From: Anaerolineae bacterium
GTDB lineage: Bacteria; Chloroflexota; Anaerolineae; B4-G1; SLSP01
Assembly: GCA_016931185.1 (NCBI GenBank)
Contig: JAFGFI010000223.1
Coordinates: forward strand, 1-41,328
Direction: 5' to 3'
DNA length: 41,328 nt
The notes under the pieces were generated by a model. It was not told the DNA's origin and ran no database searches. It saw only the letters and a list, made by a program, of their open reading frames with translations. Positions 9,157 to 18,722 of this stretch are shown here, in pieces. Made by a program: the position numbers and the translations under genes. Within the stretch, counting starts at the first letter, position 1; each line of letters begins with the position of its first letter.

Positions 9157-10188
9157 ATGATACATCCTATCAAAATTGGAATTGTTGGTTTAGGACGCGC
9201 GGGTTGGGGAATGCATTGCAAGGAATTGACGGGCCGTGAGGATAAGTTCCAGATTGTCGCGGCTTGTGACGTGCTACCTGAACGTCGCGAGCGCGTCGCG
9301 GAACAGTTTGGTTGCCAGACGTATGCACGAGTTGAGGACCTCGTTGCTGACCCGGCGGTAGAATTGGTGGACATTGCTACCCGCTCTTGTGATCATCTGG
9401 CTCACGCTAAACTGGCATTGGAGGCAGGCAAAGATGTGTTCCTGGAAAAGCCCATCACTGTCTCTTATGCTGAGGCTGTAAGCCTGCGTGAGGCAGCGGA
9501 GGCGTCACCTGGTGGCAGTCTATATGCGCGCCATAATCGTCGCTTCGACCCTGATTTTCTCCACATTCAGGACATCATCGCATCGGGTATCCTGGGAGAG
9601 GTATATGAAATTCGGCTGGCGCGCCACGGCTACCAGCGTCGGGATGATTGGCAGACGATTAAAGAATTCGGTGGTGGGCAACTGCTCAATTGGGGACCAC
9701 ATATCATTGATCACGCGTTACGCTTTTTGGAAAGTCCGGTTACCAGTCAGTACAGTGATCTTAAACGCGTCGCTGCTGTTGGAGATGCAGAGGATCACCT
9801 CAAAATCGTACTCAAAGGTGAAAATGGACGGATTGTGGATTTGGAGATTAGCGGCGGCGTGGCACTTGGGGCACCGACTTATCGCGTTTTTGGCACACGA
9901 GGAAGCTTGGTTTTGTCCGGCAACGAAGTCACGCTTAAATATCTCGACCCCGCTGTTTTGTTAGAACCCCGGATAGCAAATCCCGGTACGCCGGGAGAGA
10001 CCTTTGGAAACAAGGAGGTTTTACCCTGGATTGAAGAAACGCTTCCAGTTAAAGCAGGGAGCAATACTGTCATTTGGGATCATCTCTACGCCGCTATCCG
10101 CGAAGGAGTGCCTTTCCCTGTAAAGTTGGCCGAGGCTATTGAGGTGATGCGAGTGGTTTCTATTGCTAAGGAAGGGACTGAATTTTAG
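9157..10188 (+). CDS. Gfo/Idh/MocA family oxidoreductase
   Basis: A 343-residue NAD(P)-dependent dehydrogenase. The N-terminal Rossmann fold shows GIVGLGRAGWG (8-18), and the EKP motif with catalytic Lys98 is at 97-99. The C-terminal GFO_IDH_MocA_C-like domain contains GGGQLLNWGPHIIDH, where His182, Asp185 and His186 are likely active-site residues. The family oxidises or reduces hydroxyls of sugars and inositols. The start has GAGGAG eleven bases upstream. It follows the UroD gene by 135 bp with its own candidate promoter, and is followed by the promoter of the export operon. With the epimerase and hydrolases it makes a coherent sugar catabolic set, but the substrate cannot be named from sequence. 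Confidence 0.85.
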   Translation: MIHPIKIGIVGLGRAGWGMHCKELTGREDKFQIVAACDVLPERRERVAEQFGCQTYARVEDLVADPAVELVDIATRSCDHLAHAKLALEAGKDVFLEKPITVSYAEAVSLREAAEASPGGSLYARHNRRFDPDFLHIQDIIASGILGEVYEIRLARHGYQRRDDWQTIKEFGGGQLLNWGPHIIDHALRFLESPVTSQYSDLKRVAAVGDAEDHLKIVLKGENGRIVDLEISGGVALGAPTYRVFGTRGSLVLSGNEVTLKYLDPAVLLEPRIANPGTPGETFGNKEVLPWIEETLPVKAGSNTVIWDHLYAAIREGVPFPVKLAEAIEVMRVVSIAKEGTEF

Positions 10189-10215
10189 ATCGTGAACATA
10201 ATAGAAAGGGGGCGC

Positions 10216-10244
10216 TTGACATTCTGGTTGTACGTGTTTAAAAT
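10216..10244 (+). promoter_or_regulatory. Strong sigma70-type promoter of the MacAB-like export operon
   Basis: A perfect TTGACA (10216-10221) lies 17 bp before TAAAAT (10239-10244). Transcription would begin near 10251, giving a leader of about 155 nt that contains a 21-bp perfect hairpin. Confidence 0.65.
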
Positions 10245-10263
10245 TAAGTGTTTTGTTGATCTG

Positions 10264-10317
10264 TAAATCTCTTGTTAATGCCTTCTTTTACAATTAAAGG
10301 CATTAACAAGAGATTTA
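10264..10317 (+). repeat. 21-bp perfect inverted repeat in the leader of the export operon
   Basis: Arms 10264-10284 and 10297-10317 are exact reverse complements around a 12-nt loop. It begins about 13 nt after the predicted start site of the promoter at 10216-10244. There is no T-run just after it. It could be a terminator or attenuator, an mRNA-protecting 5' hairpin, or a protein binding site; it could also end readthrough from the Gfo/Idh gene. Confidence 0.8.
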
Positions 10318-10405
10318 TCTTGCGTTATGATTTGTTACTGGTGGCTTTCAGTTCTGAGGTTTTTTATTTGTCTGGAGCGGAGATTTTATTCAGAAGGAGA
10401 AAATA

Positions 10406-11785
10406 ATGGGTATGACGCGGAAAAATTTGTGGTTACGGATTACCTTTTTTTTATTGGCAAGTATTTTGGCAATCTCACCAATGGCTTGTTCATTGATCGG
10501 AGGTAATGAAGAAACGACGAGTTCTTCTAACGAGGATGCTACGCCAACGCCTATCCCCACTTCGATAGTGCCAACGAATCCTACTTATACCGTACAACGT
10601 GGAGATGTCATCCGGCGGCTTCAGTTTTCAGCGCGTGTAGCGCCAGTGCTAGAAGAGGAGCTTTTCTTTAAAATGGGCGGGTATGTGGATACCGTTTACA
10701 TCCGCCGTGGTGATGAAGTTAAAGATGGTGATCTATTAGCGGAATTAGAAGTTACTGATTTGAAGAATCAGATTACCCAACAACAGGCAGAATTGACGGC
10801 TGTTCAAATGGATTACGATCGGCGTATGGCTGAGGCAAAAGCGGATGTGCGAACACAGGAATTACAACTGGCGAAGTTGCGGGCTAGTGTATCAGAAGCC
10901 CAACTCATTAATGCGCGCATTAACTTAGAAAGAGCGCGCCAATCTCTAGATGATGCCCAAGTGGAATATAATGAATCGTTGGATCGCAACTGGGAACTTC
11001 CCGAGGTTCGCAAAGGATATGCACGAGCAGTGCAAAATGCACAGTGGAGTGTTGAGATGGCGGAAGCAAATTATGAGGATGCTTTACGCGCGCAACAGCG
11101 CACTGGTTATGATATTGAACTCGCCCAACAGAGTCTTGATCTGGCAAGTATGCGACTGCAGGAGGTTGAAATCGGGCTAGATATTACGCGTACTGTGCTA
11201 TCATTGCAACGCCTGAATGATCAACTGAGTGATGCGCGTATTGTCGCTCCTTTTGATGGCGTAATCCTACAAATCACCATTATTGATGGCAAGCAAGTTG
11301 CCGGATATGATCCACAGATAACTCTGGCAGACCCAAGTGAACTTGAGGTTAGCGCGGACTTAATGGACACTGAGATGAGTGAATTGACCGAGGGGATGAT
11401 GATTATGGCCGAGTTTGTTAACCGTCCGGGGAGAGAATTTGAGGGGCAGATACGTCGTTTGCCGTATCCTTACGGTAGTACTAAACCAGCGGACGGGGTA
11501 GACGATGAAGATCAATCCACGCGTATCACGTTGTTCGACGTCGATCAAGAAGAAATAGGATTTGATGTTGGAGATCGATTGCGTATTACAGTTGAGCTAG
11601 AATGGGCAGAAGGCACATTGTGGCTACCCCCGCAAGCTGTACGTACTTTTGAAGGACGAAATTTTGTTGTGATTCAGGAGGAAGGTGGGCAGCGACGTAT
11701 GGATGTGCGCTTGGGGATTCGCTCTGATGAGGCTCTTGAAATTTTGGAAGGCTTAGAGGAAGGGCAAGTGGTTATTGCACCTTAA
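10406..11785 (+). CDS. MacA/HlyD-family periplasmic adaptor lipoprotein
   Basis: A 459-residue membrane fusion protein. The N terminus is a lipoprotein signal ending at SPMAC, with Cys28 as the lipidation site, followed by a Ser/Thr/Pro linker. Residues about 57-110 form a biotinyl/lipoyl-like hairpin half (GYVDTVYIRRGDEVKDGDLLAELE). A long alpha-helical coiled-coil hairpin covers about 115-275 (QAELTAVQMDYDRRMAEAKA and following). The second lipoyl half (IVAPFDGVILQI) and beta-barrel and membrane-proximal domains follow. It should couple the FtsX permease to extracytoplasmic substrate, as MacA does. The start is supported by AGAAGGAG. It is 15 bp upstream of the permease gene. Confidence 0.85.
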   Translation: MGMTRKNLWLRITFFLLASILAISPMACSLIGGNEETTSSSNEDATPTPIPTSIVPTNPTYTVQRGDVIRRLQFSARVAPVLEEELFFKMGGYVDTVYIRRGDEVKDGDLLAELEVTDLKNQITQQQAELTAVQMDYDRRMAEAKADVRTQELQLAKLRASVSEAQLINARINLERARQSLDDAQVEYNESLDRNWELPEVRKGYARAVQNAQWSVEMAEANYEDALRAQQRTGYDIELAQQSLDLASMRLQEVEIGLDITRTVLSLQRLNDQLSDARIVAPFDGVILQITIIDGKQVAGYDPQITLADPSELEVSADLMDTEMSELTEGMMIMAEFVNRPGREFEGQIRRLPYPYGSTKPADGVDDEDQSTRITLFDVDQEEIGFDVGDRLRITVELEWAEGTLWLPPQAVRTFEGRNFVVIQEEGGQRRMDVRLGIRSDEALEILEGLEEGQVVIAP

Positions 11786-11800
11786 CAGGTACTAAGTCCT

Positions 11801-14692
11801 ATGCTGATTTTCAACCGATTACGGGCAATATTCATCATCGTTGCGAAACGCATCATTTCTCAACCGGGTCTGCTGGTAGCGACGCTCTTGGGATTGGTGA
11901 TTGCTATCGCATTGATGATGAGTATTCCCCTGTATGCTGATGCGGTATATTATCGTATCTTTATGGAGAATATCGCATCGGAGGGTGTAGAGACGGGGGA
12001 ATTACCTCCTTTTTCATTTCAGTTTCGCTATGATGGCAGTATTTATGGTACGATTGAATGGGAGGAGGTTGGAGCGGTTGATGCTTATTTATCGCAACAG
12101 GCTGGCGAGGTATTAGGACTTCCGCAACTGTTTGTTGTGCGCTATTTTTCTACTGATCCATTCGGGATTTATGCTGATACCACGTCAGCCTTTAGCACGC
12201 TCAATACACCCTTGATCTGGTCGGGTTTTGCCTTTGTCAGTGACTTTGAGAATCACATCACGATGTTGGAAGGACAGTATCCCTCTCCTTCGGTTTCTTC
12301 AGCAGGGGGACCTATTGATGTGGCTATCTATGAGACTTTAGCTACAGAAATTGGACTCCAGGTCGGCGAAACTTATATTGCCTTTGCGCAGGTTCGTGGC
12401 TCCGAGGGCACGATACATCAGCTTCAAATTCCGGTGCGTATTTCGGGTATTTGGAAAGAACGTGATCTTGCCGACCCTTTTTGGTTCTTTAATCCCACTG
12501 CTTTTGCAGAGCGGATGATACTCCCGGAAGAAACTTTTACTCAGCGTCTCAGTCAAGAAATGGAAGGAGAAATCTATACCGGGGTTTGGTATCTGGCGCT
12601 AGATGGTTCAAAGGTCAGCCATAATGATGCCAATACCATCATTCGTCGCAGTATTCTAGTCCAACAAAAAGCTGCTGGATTGCTCGCTAATACTAAATTG
12701 GCTAAATCACCTGTGGATGCGATGATTGAGTACCGGCGTTCCGCAAATTTGTTAACTATCTTGTTGTATGCGTTTAGTGTTCCTATTATTGGTCTGTTAC
12801 TGGCGTTCATTACACTTACCTCAGGGTTGGCTGTAGAACGGCGGCGAAATGAAATTTCTGTGCTTCGTAGTCGTGGTGCGATGGCATTACAAATGATCGG
12901 TATTGCCATTTTGGAAAGTCTATTATTAGGAGGAGTGTCGTTGCTGTGCAGTGCCCCTACGGGAATGTCCATTGCGCAGATTATTGGGCAGGCACGTAGT
13001 TTCTTGGATTTCAGCGCGGGTGTAGAGAAGTTGCGGGTCACAATTACAGCCCCCACGCTGCGTTTCGGTTTGGCAGGTGTGGCCCTGGTGATGGCAGCGC
13101 AAATTATTCCTACTTTCAGTGCAGCAGGCCATACTGTAGTCTCCTATAAGCGTGAACAAGCCCGTATGCTGCGTGCGCCCTGGTGGCAACGTGTGGGACT
13201 GGATATTATATTATTGGTTCCAGCAGTTTACGGGGCATATCTATTACGGCAGCAAGGTAGTGTTGTTATTTTAGAAGATGTTTTTGGTAGCAATCCTCTA
13301 CAAAACCCTTTACTTTTTCTGGTCCCCGCCCTGGGGATTTTTGCGCTCACGCTATTTTTCCTGCGTTTAATGCCGGTGTTTATGTTCATTATTGCCCGGA
13401 TAGCTGCCCATACAAAGGCAGTAGGATTGCTGATGGCAACTCGTCATCTGGAGCGCACGCCTGGTTTTTATACAACACCGTTGATTTTATTGGTGTTAAC
13501 ACTCAGTCTTTCTGCATTTACGGCGTCGCTTGCCTACACATTGGATGCGCATTTATATGATCAACGCTATTACGAGATTGGCGCCGATATGAGTTTTTTG
13601 GATTTAGGAGAAGGCACGCAGAATTCTAGTTTCACAAATTTTTTTGGTGAAGAAGAGGAAGCAGATGAAGAGGAAGAGGTGGGACCACGCTGGTTATTTC
13701 TCCCTATAAGTGATTATCTAGAAATTCCAGGAGTAGAAGCTGCATCGCGTATCGGGCGTTATCCAGCAGTGACACGTTTTAGTGGCGGGTCGCAGGTTGG
13801 GGTATTTATGGGAGTGGATCGCGCTTCTTTCTCGCAAATTGCCTTTTGGCGCAAGGACTTTAGTAAAGACAGTTTAGGTGCATTGATGAATGCGTTGGCA
13901 GTGACGCGGAATGGCATCCTTATCCCAGATGAATTTATGCACGAGCACGCACTGTTTGTGGGAGATACAGTTCAGGTAGAAGTTACAACGTATGGTTACC
14001 AGACTGAAATGAATATGCAAGTTTTAGGATCTTTCGATTTATTTCCGACGTGGTATCCATCTGAAGGGCCTCTTTTTGTGGGTAATCTGGATTATCTGTT
14101 TGAGCAGGCCGGTGGACAATATCCCTATACTGTGTGGATTGATACGCGGCCTGATACTGATTACCAAAGTCTTGGTGATAAAGAATTGGGAAAAGGTCGG
14201 CATTTAGATTGGCGAGCAGCACCTTTGGAGATTAAAGAAGAGCAGCAATTGCCAGAAAGACAGGGATTGTTTGGGCTTTTGTCGGTAGGGTTTACGGCGG
14301 CGGCAGTGCTCACGGTATTAGGGTTTTTACTCTATGCGCTTTTCTCATTTCGGCGACGGTTTATCGAGTTTGGTGTGTTGCGGGCTGTCGGCCTTTCTTC
14401 CTCACAAATGGCATCATTCTTAGGATGGGAATTGGCTTTCCTGCTTGTCATAGGGGGAGGACTGGGGACACTTTTGGGCGGGGGAGTCAGTGCATTTTTT
14501 ATCCCCTTCTTGCAAGTCGGTGTGGATGAAGCCTCACGGATTCCCCCTTATGTAGTGGATATCGCCTGGTCGGCTATTTTTCGCATCTATATGCTGTTTG
14601 GTCTGTTGTTTATTGTAGCTTTGGTTGCATTAACCATTATGTTGCGCCGGATGAAAATCTTTGAGGCGGTTAAATTAGGTGAGACGACCTAG
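11801..14692 (+). CDS. FtsX-like (MacB-type) ABC transporter permease with two FtsX modules
   Basis: A 963-residue membrane protein. A transmembrane helix at about 16-46 precedes a large extracytoplasmic domain. A first FtsX block of three or four helices covers about 310-450, where VERRRNEISVLRSRGA is the typical cytoplasmic coupling stretch. A middle pair of helices (about 465-580), a second extracytoplasmic domain with a very acidic patch (EEEEADEEEEVG) and a second FtsX block at the C terminus (about 830-955, with RRRFIEFGVLRAVGLS) follow. Such double-FtsX permeases act as mechanotransmitters or lipid/lipoprotein/drug exporters. It needs a separate ATPase, and two follow it. The substrate is unknown. 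Confidence 0.85.
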   Translation: MLIFNRLRAIFIIVAKRIISQPGLLVATLLGLVIAIALMMSIPLYADAVYYRIFMENIASEGVETGELPPFSFQFRYDGSIYGTIEWEEVGAVDAYLSQQAGEVLGLPQLFVVRYFSTDPFGIYADTTSAFSTLNTPLIWSGFAFVSDFENHITMLEGQYPSPSVSSAGGPIDVAIYETLATEIGLQVGETYIAFAQVRGSEGTIHQLQIPVRISGIWKERDLADPFWFFNPTAFAERMILPEETFTQRLSQEMEGEIYTGVWYLALDGSKVSHNDANTIIRRSILVQQKAAGLLANTKLAKSPVDAMIEYRRSANLLTILLYAFSVPIIGLLLAFITLTSGLAVERRRNEISVLRSRGAMALQMIGIAILESLLLGGVSLLCSAPTGMSIAQIIGQARSFLDFSAGVEKLRVTITAPTLRFGLAGVALVMAAQIIPTFSAAGHTVVSYKREQARMLRAPWWQRVGLDIILLVPAVYGAYLLRQQGSVVILEDVFGSNPLQNPLLFLVPALGIFALTLFFLRLMPVFMFIIARIAAHTKAVGLLMATRHLERTPGFYTTPLILLVLTLSLSAFTASLAYTLDAHLYDQRYYEIGADMSFLDLGEGTQNSSFTNFFGEEEEADEEEEVGPRWLFLPISDYLEIPGVEAASRIGRYPAVTRFSGGSQVGVFMGVDRASFSQIAFWRKDFSKDSLGALMNALAVTRNGILIPDEFMHEHALFVGDTVQVEVTTYGYQTEMNMQVLGSFDLFPTWYPSEGPLFVGNLDYLFEQAGGQYPYTVWIDTRPDTDYQSLGDKELGKGRHLDWRAAPLEIKEEQQLPERQGLFGLLSVGFTAAAVLTVLGFLLYALFSFRRRFIEFGVLRAVGLSSSQMASFLGWELAFLLVIGGGLGTLLGGGVSAFFIPFLQVGVDEASRIPPYVVDIAWSAIFRIYMLFGLLFIVALVALTIMLRRMKIFEAVKLGETT

Positions 14693-14745
14693 TACATTCA
14701 ATTTTGTGCGGATGAGGACATCTGCACTTTTTAAGGGAAAGAATT

Positions 14746-15819
14746 ATGGTAGAACGGGCAGATGTAATATCTCAATCAGGTAGTGCTTCTTCATCCAGGG
14801 CGGGTAGTAACCAACCCTTTATCGTTTGTGATAATTTGGTCAAGATTTATCAAATTGCAGAATTGGAGGTTGTCGCACTGCAAGGGTTGGACCTGGTGGT
14901 GCAACCTGGGGAATTGATGGGTATCGTTGGCGCAAGTGGGAGTGGAAAAAGTACACTGATGAATGTTTTGGGAGGTTTGGATCGCCCTTCCGCTGGCCGG
15001 GCATGGGTAAATGGTAAGGATCTATTAAAGTTGTCCAATACGGAATTGAATCAATATCGCCGTTCGGAGGTTGGGTTTGTCTGGCAACACGGTGCGCGTA
15101 ACTTGATTCCTTATCTTAATGCACTAGAAAATGTTAAGTTACCTATGACATTGGCCGGCAAGGCCGGGCGCACGGTGAGAAATCATGCTGAGGCTCTATT
15201 GGATATGGTGGGATTGGCAGAACGTATGAAGCATCGTCTTTCAGAGTTGTCGGGTGGAGAACAGCAACGGGTGGCGATTGCTGTGGCTTTAGCGAACGAT
15301 CCCAAGTTGCTATTGGCAGATGAGCCTACGGGAGAACTGGATTCGGCGACGGCATTGACCATTTATGAGATGTTTAAAAAGCTAAATCAGGAGCTTAAGG
15401 TCACAACTCTAATTGTGAGCCACGATCCTAATATTGCCCGTCATGTGAACCGAGTTGTGGCTATTCGGGATGGAAAAATGGCAACTGAAACAGTACGTGC
15501 TAAAGATACCAGATCCAATGGGTTAGGAGCGGCCGAGTTTGAGGAGGAGCAAGAGGAGATTTTTGAGGAGTTGACAGTATTGGACTCTGCCGGGCGATTG
15601 CAGATTCCCAAGGAATATCTGGAACAGTTTGGTATTAAAGGGCGGGCGCGACTGGAGGTAACAGAGGAAGGAATTTTAGTGCTTCCGGCTACAAATATAG
15701 AGCATGTTCATGATGCCGAAGCCCTGGTAACGGAGTTTATTGAGGCGCGAAAGTCACGTGGATTAACAGGTCTCATTACCCGCTGGCGGCGCGGAGAGAG
15801 CAGAAAGGGTAAAGAATAA
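14746..15819 (+). CDS. ABC transporter ATPase (MacB/LolD type) with C-terminal AbrB-like domain
   Basis: A 357-residue protein. The ATPase core has Walker [10 protein letters not shown] (62-70), Q-loop Gln114, signature LSGGE (168-172), Walker B LLLADEP (188-194) and H-loop VSHD. It should power the FtsX permease encoded just upstream. After a Glu-rich linker (about 264-276) the tail [20 protein letters not shown], followed by a GIKG turn and a beta strand ending LVLPA, is a good match to a SpoVT/AbrB swapped-hairpin domain (about 276-316). That fold normally binds DNA or dimerises. Typical LolD/MacB ATPases of about 230 residues lack it. The gene ends one base into the next ATPase gene. Confidence 0.85.
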   Translation: MVERADVISQSGSASSSRAGSNQPFIVCDNLVKIYQIAELEVVALQGLDLVVQPGELMGIVGASGSGKSTLMNVLGGLDRPSAGRAWVNGKDLLKLSNTELNQYRRSEVGFVWQHGARNLIPYLNALENVKLPMTLAGKAGRTVRNHAEALLDMVGLAERMKHRLSELSGGEQQRVAIAVALANDPKLLLADEPTGELDSATALTIYEMFKKLNQELKVTTLIVSHDPNIARHVNRVVAIRDGKMATETVRAKDTRSNGLGAAEFEEEQEEIFEELTVLDSAGRLQIPKEYLEQFGIKGRARLEVTEEGILVLPATNIEHVHDAEALVTEFIEARKSRGLTGLITRWRRGESRKGKE

Positions 15820-16547
15820 TGGGAAGTAAACGTAAAGAATCTCCAACATCGGATGTCCACATCCGCAATGATTACACTTATGCTATCGAGACTGAGAATT
15901 TATGGCGAGTGTACAAAGTAGGAGTAAATGTTGAGGTGGCTGCATTACGTGGCCTGAATTTACAAATCGAACCCGGACAGTTTTTAGCGTTGAAAGGACG
16001 TTCAGGAAGTGGGAAAACCACTTTGTTGAACTGTTTAAGTGGTCTCGACCGGGCGACTGCGGGTGTCGCGCGCGTATTAGGACGTGACCTGGCACAGCTT
16101 AATGACCGGCAACTAACAAGATGGCGACGTGAGGAATTGGGGTTTGTCTTCCAATCTTTTGGGTTGCTTCCCACCCTTTCGGCTTATGAGAATGTAGAAT
16201 TGATGCTACGTATCCGTGGCGCACGGAGTAAGGAACGTCATGACCGCACGTTATACTGCCTTGATTTAGTGGGGTTGCGCAAGTGGATTGATCACCGTCC
16301 GTATGAAATGTCTGGCGGACAGCAACAGCGTGTAGCAATTGCGCGTGCCCTGGCGAATACGCCTAAGCTGATCCTCGCCGATGAACCTACCGGTGAGTTA
16401 GACAGTGGAACGGCGCGTGAAATTCTCTCGCTTTTCCAAAGCATCGTGCGAGAAGAAAATATCACGATATTGATGGCCTCTCACGATAGTCTAGTAGACG
16501 AATATGTAGACGATGTTTTGCAATTGCAGGACGGACAGATCGTTTAG
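15819..16547 (+). CDS. ABC transporter ATPase (MacB/LolD type)
   Basis: A 242-residue ATPase with Walker A GRSGSGKTT (60-68), signature MSGGQQQRVAIA, Walker [14 protein letters not shown] and H-loop ASHD. All catalytic elements are intact, so it could pair with the preceding AbrB-tailed ATPase as a heterodimer or work as an alternative subunit. Its ATG shares one base with the stop codon of that gene (TAATG), indicating translational coupling. Its stop codon lies one base from the stop of the convergent response regulator gene. It lacks any C-terminal extension. Confidence 0.85.
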   Translation: MGSKRKESPTSDVHIRNDYTYAIETENLWRVYKVGVNVEVAALRGLNLQIEPGQFLALKGRSGSGKTTLLNCLSGLDRATAGVARVLGRDLAQLNDRQLTRWRREELGFVFQSFGLLPTLSAYENVELMLRIRGARSKERHDRTLYCLDLVGLRKWIDHRPYEMSGGQQQRVAIARALANTPKLILADEPTGELDSGTAREILSLFQSIVREENITILMASHDSLVDEYVDDVLQLQDGQIV

Positions 16548-16548
16548 G

Positions 16549-17211
16549 CTAAATAAACTCTTCGAGAAACTCTTGCAAGTGATGGCGCACCGCGTAGGCG
16601 GCAGCTTCGGCGCGATTGGTTAGAGAAAGTTTAGAAAGAATGCTGCTGACGTAATTGCGAACCGTCCCTTCACCCAGGAATAGCTCTTTGGCGATCTCCT
16701 TATTCGTGTGACCTTTTGCTACCAGCCCTAGCACGCGCAGTTCTTGCTCGGTCAGATCGTTAAATGCGGCAGCCTGTTCCTGGCGTGCGGCCTGCCGCAC
16801 GCGCGCCAGCACTTGTTGTGTTACTGCTGGATCGAGCAATGCTTCACCCCGGCCAACGCGTTCTATCGCGCGAACCAGTTCATCGCCACCAATTTGCTTG
16901 AGTACATAGCCCGCAGCTCCTGCCCCGATCGCATCAAAGAGCATTTCATCCTCAGCATAAGAGGTGAGCATAATAATTTGTGTGGCCGGAAGTACCTCTT
17001 TGATGTTACGACAGGCCACAATGCCATTTTCTCCTGGCAAACGGATATCCAGCACCACAACATCGGGTCGATGCTGTTGAACTTTTTCTAATGCCTCTTT
17101 AGCTGTACTAGCTTCATCCACAACAACAAAATCCGGCTGGTTGCTTAATAACGCGCGCAACCCCAGCCGTACCACTTCATGATCGTCAACAATTAAGATT
17201 CTGAGGGTCAT
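16549..17211 (-). CDS. NarL/LuxR-family response regulator
   Basis: A 220-residue protein. The receiver domain starts at [20 protein letters not shown], with the phosphoacceptor Asp in [13 protein letters not shown] and the conserved Lys in YVLKQIG. A LuxR-type helix-turn-helix occupies the C terminus ([20 protein letters not shown], then [19 protein letters not shown]). The ATG at 17211 is preferred over the in-frame TTG at 17229, because AAAGGTG lies upstream of it. The gene begins 14 nt after the stop of its partner kinase. The system converges with the MacAB-like operon, which is a reasonable target, but no binding site was identified. Confidence 0.9.
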   Translation of the reverse strand: MTLRILIVDDHEVVRLGLRALLSNQPDFVVVDEASTAKEALEKVQQHRPDVVVLDIRLPGENGIVACRNIKEVLPATQIIMLTSYAEDEMLFDAIGAGAAGYVLKQIGGDELVRAIERVGRGEALLDPAVTQQVLARVRQAARQEQAAAFNDLTEQELRVLGLVAKGHTNKEIAKELFLGEGTVRNYVSSILSKLSLTNRAEAAAYAVRHHLQEFLEEFI

Positions 17212-17225
17212 TATTATTACACCTT

Positions 17226-18584
17226 TCAATAGGGAACTGTGAGATGAAACGTAACACCCGCGCCAGGGGCACTTTCAACGCGTATAGTGCCCTCTAACAA
17301 GCGAGTTCGTTCTCGAATATTGCGCAATCCATATCCTTTACTAATAAGTAGGGTTTCCATACCTATTCCATCATCCGAAATCGTTAGATCTAGCGCGTTG
17401 GCATAATGTAGGCGGATTTTTACCTTACTGGCTTTGGCATGACGCGCTGTGTTAGTGAGTGCCTCGCGCACTATTTGGAAAATGTGACGCCGTCGTTCAA
17501 TGGATAAAATTTCCACAGGGGTACCCATAATTTCAAGTTCTGTTTCGAGCAAAGTGTTAATTCGAAAGTCCCGTAACAACCTCTCAATGCCTGAACTCAA
17601 ATCGCTGTCGGGCATATCACTGCGTAAATCAAAAATGTAACGTCGTATGTCTTGAATTGTTTCGTTTAAATTGTCCATCACTCGTCCTAATTGCGCTTGC
17701 GCGCGTTCTGGATCTCTGGGAATAATCTGTTGTAGGCTTTCGAGCAGCAACCCCGCAGCATAGATGGATTGAATAATCCCATCGTGCAGATCACGGCCAA
17801 TCCGCTCTCGCTCAACCGCAAGGGCTTGCAAATGTTCAACTCCCTCTATCCATTCCTCAATTTCCAATTGCACAGAACTCAATGCACCCGTAAGTCCCCA
17901 TGTAAGTCCTACTCCGATAGATACCCAAATCCACTCTGTTATAGCAGGATGAAATAGATTAACATTGACCCGCGAGGCGGGAAAGAAAAGAATAGGAGGA
18001 ACTAAAATTAAGTTAAATATCCCAAATATACCCGCCATCACTTCGACTAATTGTAAATACCCCCTGACGTAATTCCGTAGTTTGGGATCTAACGTATGAT
18101 AGCTCTGGCGACGTAACCCTATAGCCGTCAATAGTCCTCCCGGGAAAGCCAAGCCATAGCGAATCAAAACCTCAACGATGGATACAAGTTGTGCATTATC
18201 AAAAGATTTGCTCAAAAACGCGGCCAGATATAGGACAATTCCTAATCCGCATATTCCAAATAATACCTGACGCACGGTAAAATGGTGTTTTTTTTCATTG
18301 TCAGGTATAAGTGTTTGTAGACCAAAGGCCAGTAAATGTACATATCCTATCGTCAAAATCGCCGGATAAAATATGCCTGCGAATAACTTAGGGGAGGTCA
18401 GTTGGGAACTTAATAAATATATCCACGCTGCAGCCGCTTCACCAAATGCGAACAGGGCAAGCCAAAAAAGCCGCTGTGCCAGCAACACACGTCGGCTCCG
18501 ATATTGGATGAAAGATACAGTCAGGCCGAGAGTGAAGAACGTCAGCCCATGAAAAAAACGTCCTAGTAGACTCCAGGTCGTCAT
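17226..18584 (-). CDS. Membrane sensor histidine kinase of the HisKA_3 (NarX/DesK) class
   Basis: A 452-residue protein. The first 215 or so residues are a series of hydrophobic helices with short loops and no large extracytoplasmic domain, suggesting that it senses the membrane or a small hydrophobic signal. The kinase core has the HisKA_3 box [16 protein letters not shown] with the phosphorylated His, then the N box [12 protein letters not shown] and the G boxes ISDDGIGM and [14 protein letters not shown] 18584 is the likely start: AAGAAGG is correctly placed, and the upstream GTG at 18620 would lie inside the predicted promoter. It is co-transcribed with the downstream NarL-type regulator. 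Confidence 0.9.
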   Translation of the reverse strand: MTTWSLLGRFFHGLTFFTLGLTVSFIQYRSRRVLLAQRLFWLALFAFGEAAAAWIYLLSSQLTSPKLFAGIFYPAILTIGYVHLLAFGLQTLIPDNEKKHHFTVRQVLFGICGLGIVLYLAAFLSKSFDNAQLVSIVEVLIRYGLAFPGGLLTAIGLRRQSYHTLDPKLRNYVRGYLQLVEVMAGIFGIFNLILVPPILFFPASRVNVNLFHPAITEWIWVSIGVGLTWGLTGALSSVQLEIEEWIEGVEHLQALAVERERIGRDLHDGIIQSIYAAGLLLESLQQIIPRDPERAQAQLGRVMDNLNETIQDIRRYIFDLRSDMPDSDLSSGIERLLRDFRINTLLETELEIMGTPVEILSIERRRHIFQIVREALTNTARHAKASKVKIRLHYANALDLTISDDGIGMETLLISKGYGLRNIRERTRLLEGTIRVESAPGAGVTFHLTVPY

Positions 18585-18610
18585 TCGTTTTACCTTCTTA
18601 TTATCTACAA

Positions 18611-18638
18611 AGTATACCACAACTCAAATGTGCATCAA
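18611..18638 (-). promoter_or_regulatory. Candidate promoter of the histidine kinase operon
   Basis: On the minus strand TTGATG (18638-18633) and TATACT (18616-18611) are 16 bp apart. The start site would fall near 18604, about 20 nt before ATG 18584, leaving room for the AAGAAGG ribosome binding site. Confidence 0.6.
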
Positions 18639-18722
18639 ACAGCAGAGATAACAGACAACGCGCTATGGATAGCGCGGCTACTCTATATCAAACAGCAATG
18701 TATGACAATTATCATACTCGTC

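Noticed and set aside
10264..10317. Palindrome read as a simple rho-independent terminator of the Gfo/Idh gene
   Set aside because: There is no T tract after the 3' arm and a strong promoter lies upstream of it, so a plain terminator is not the best reading, though it is not excluded.
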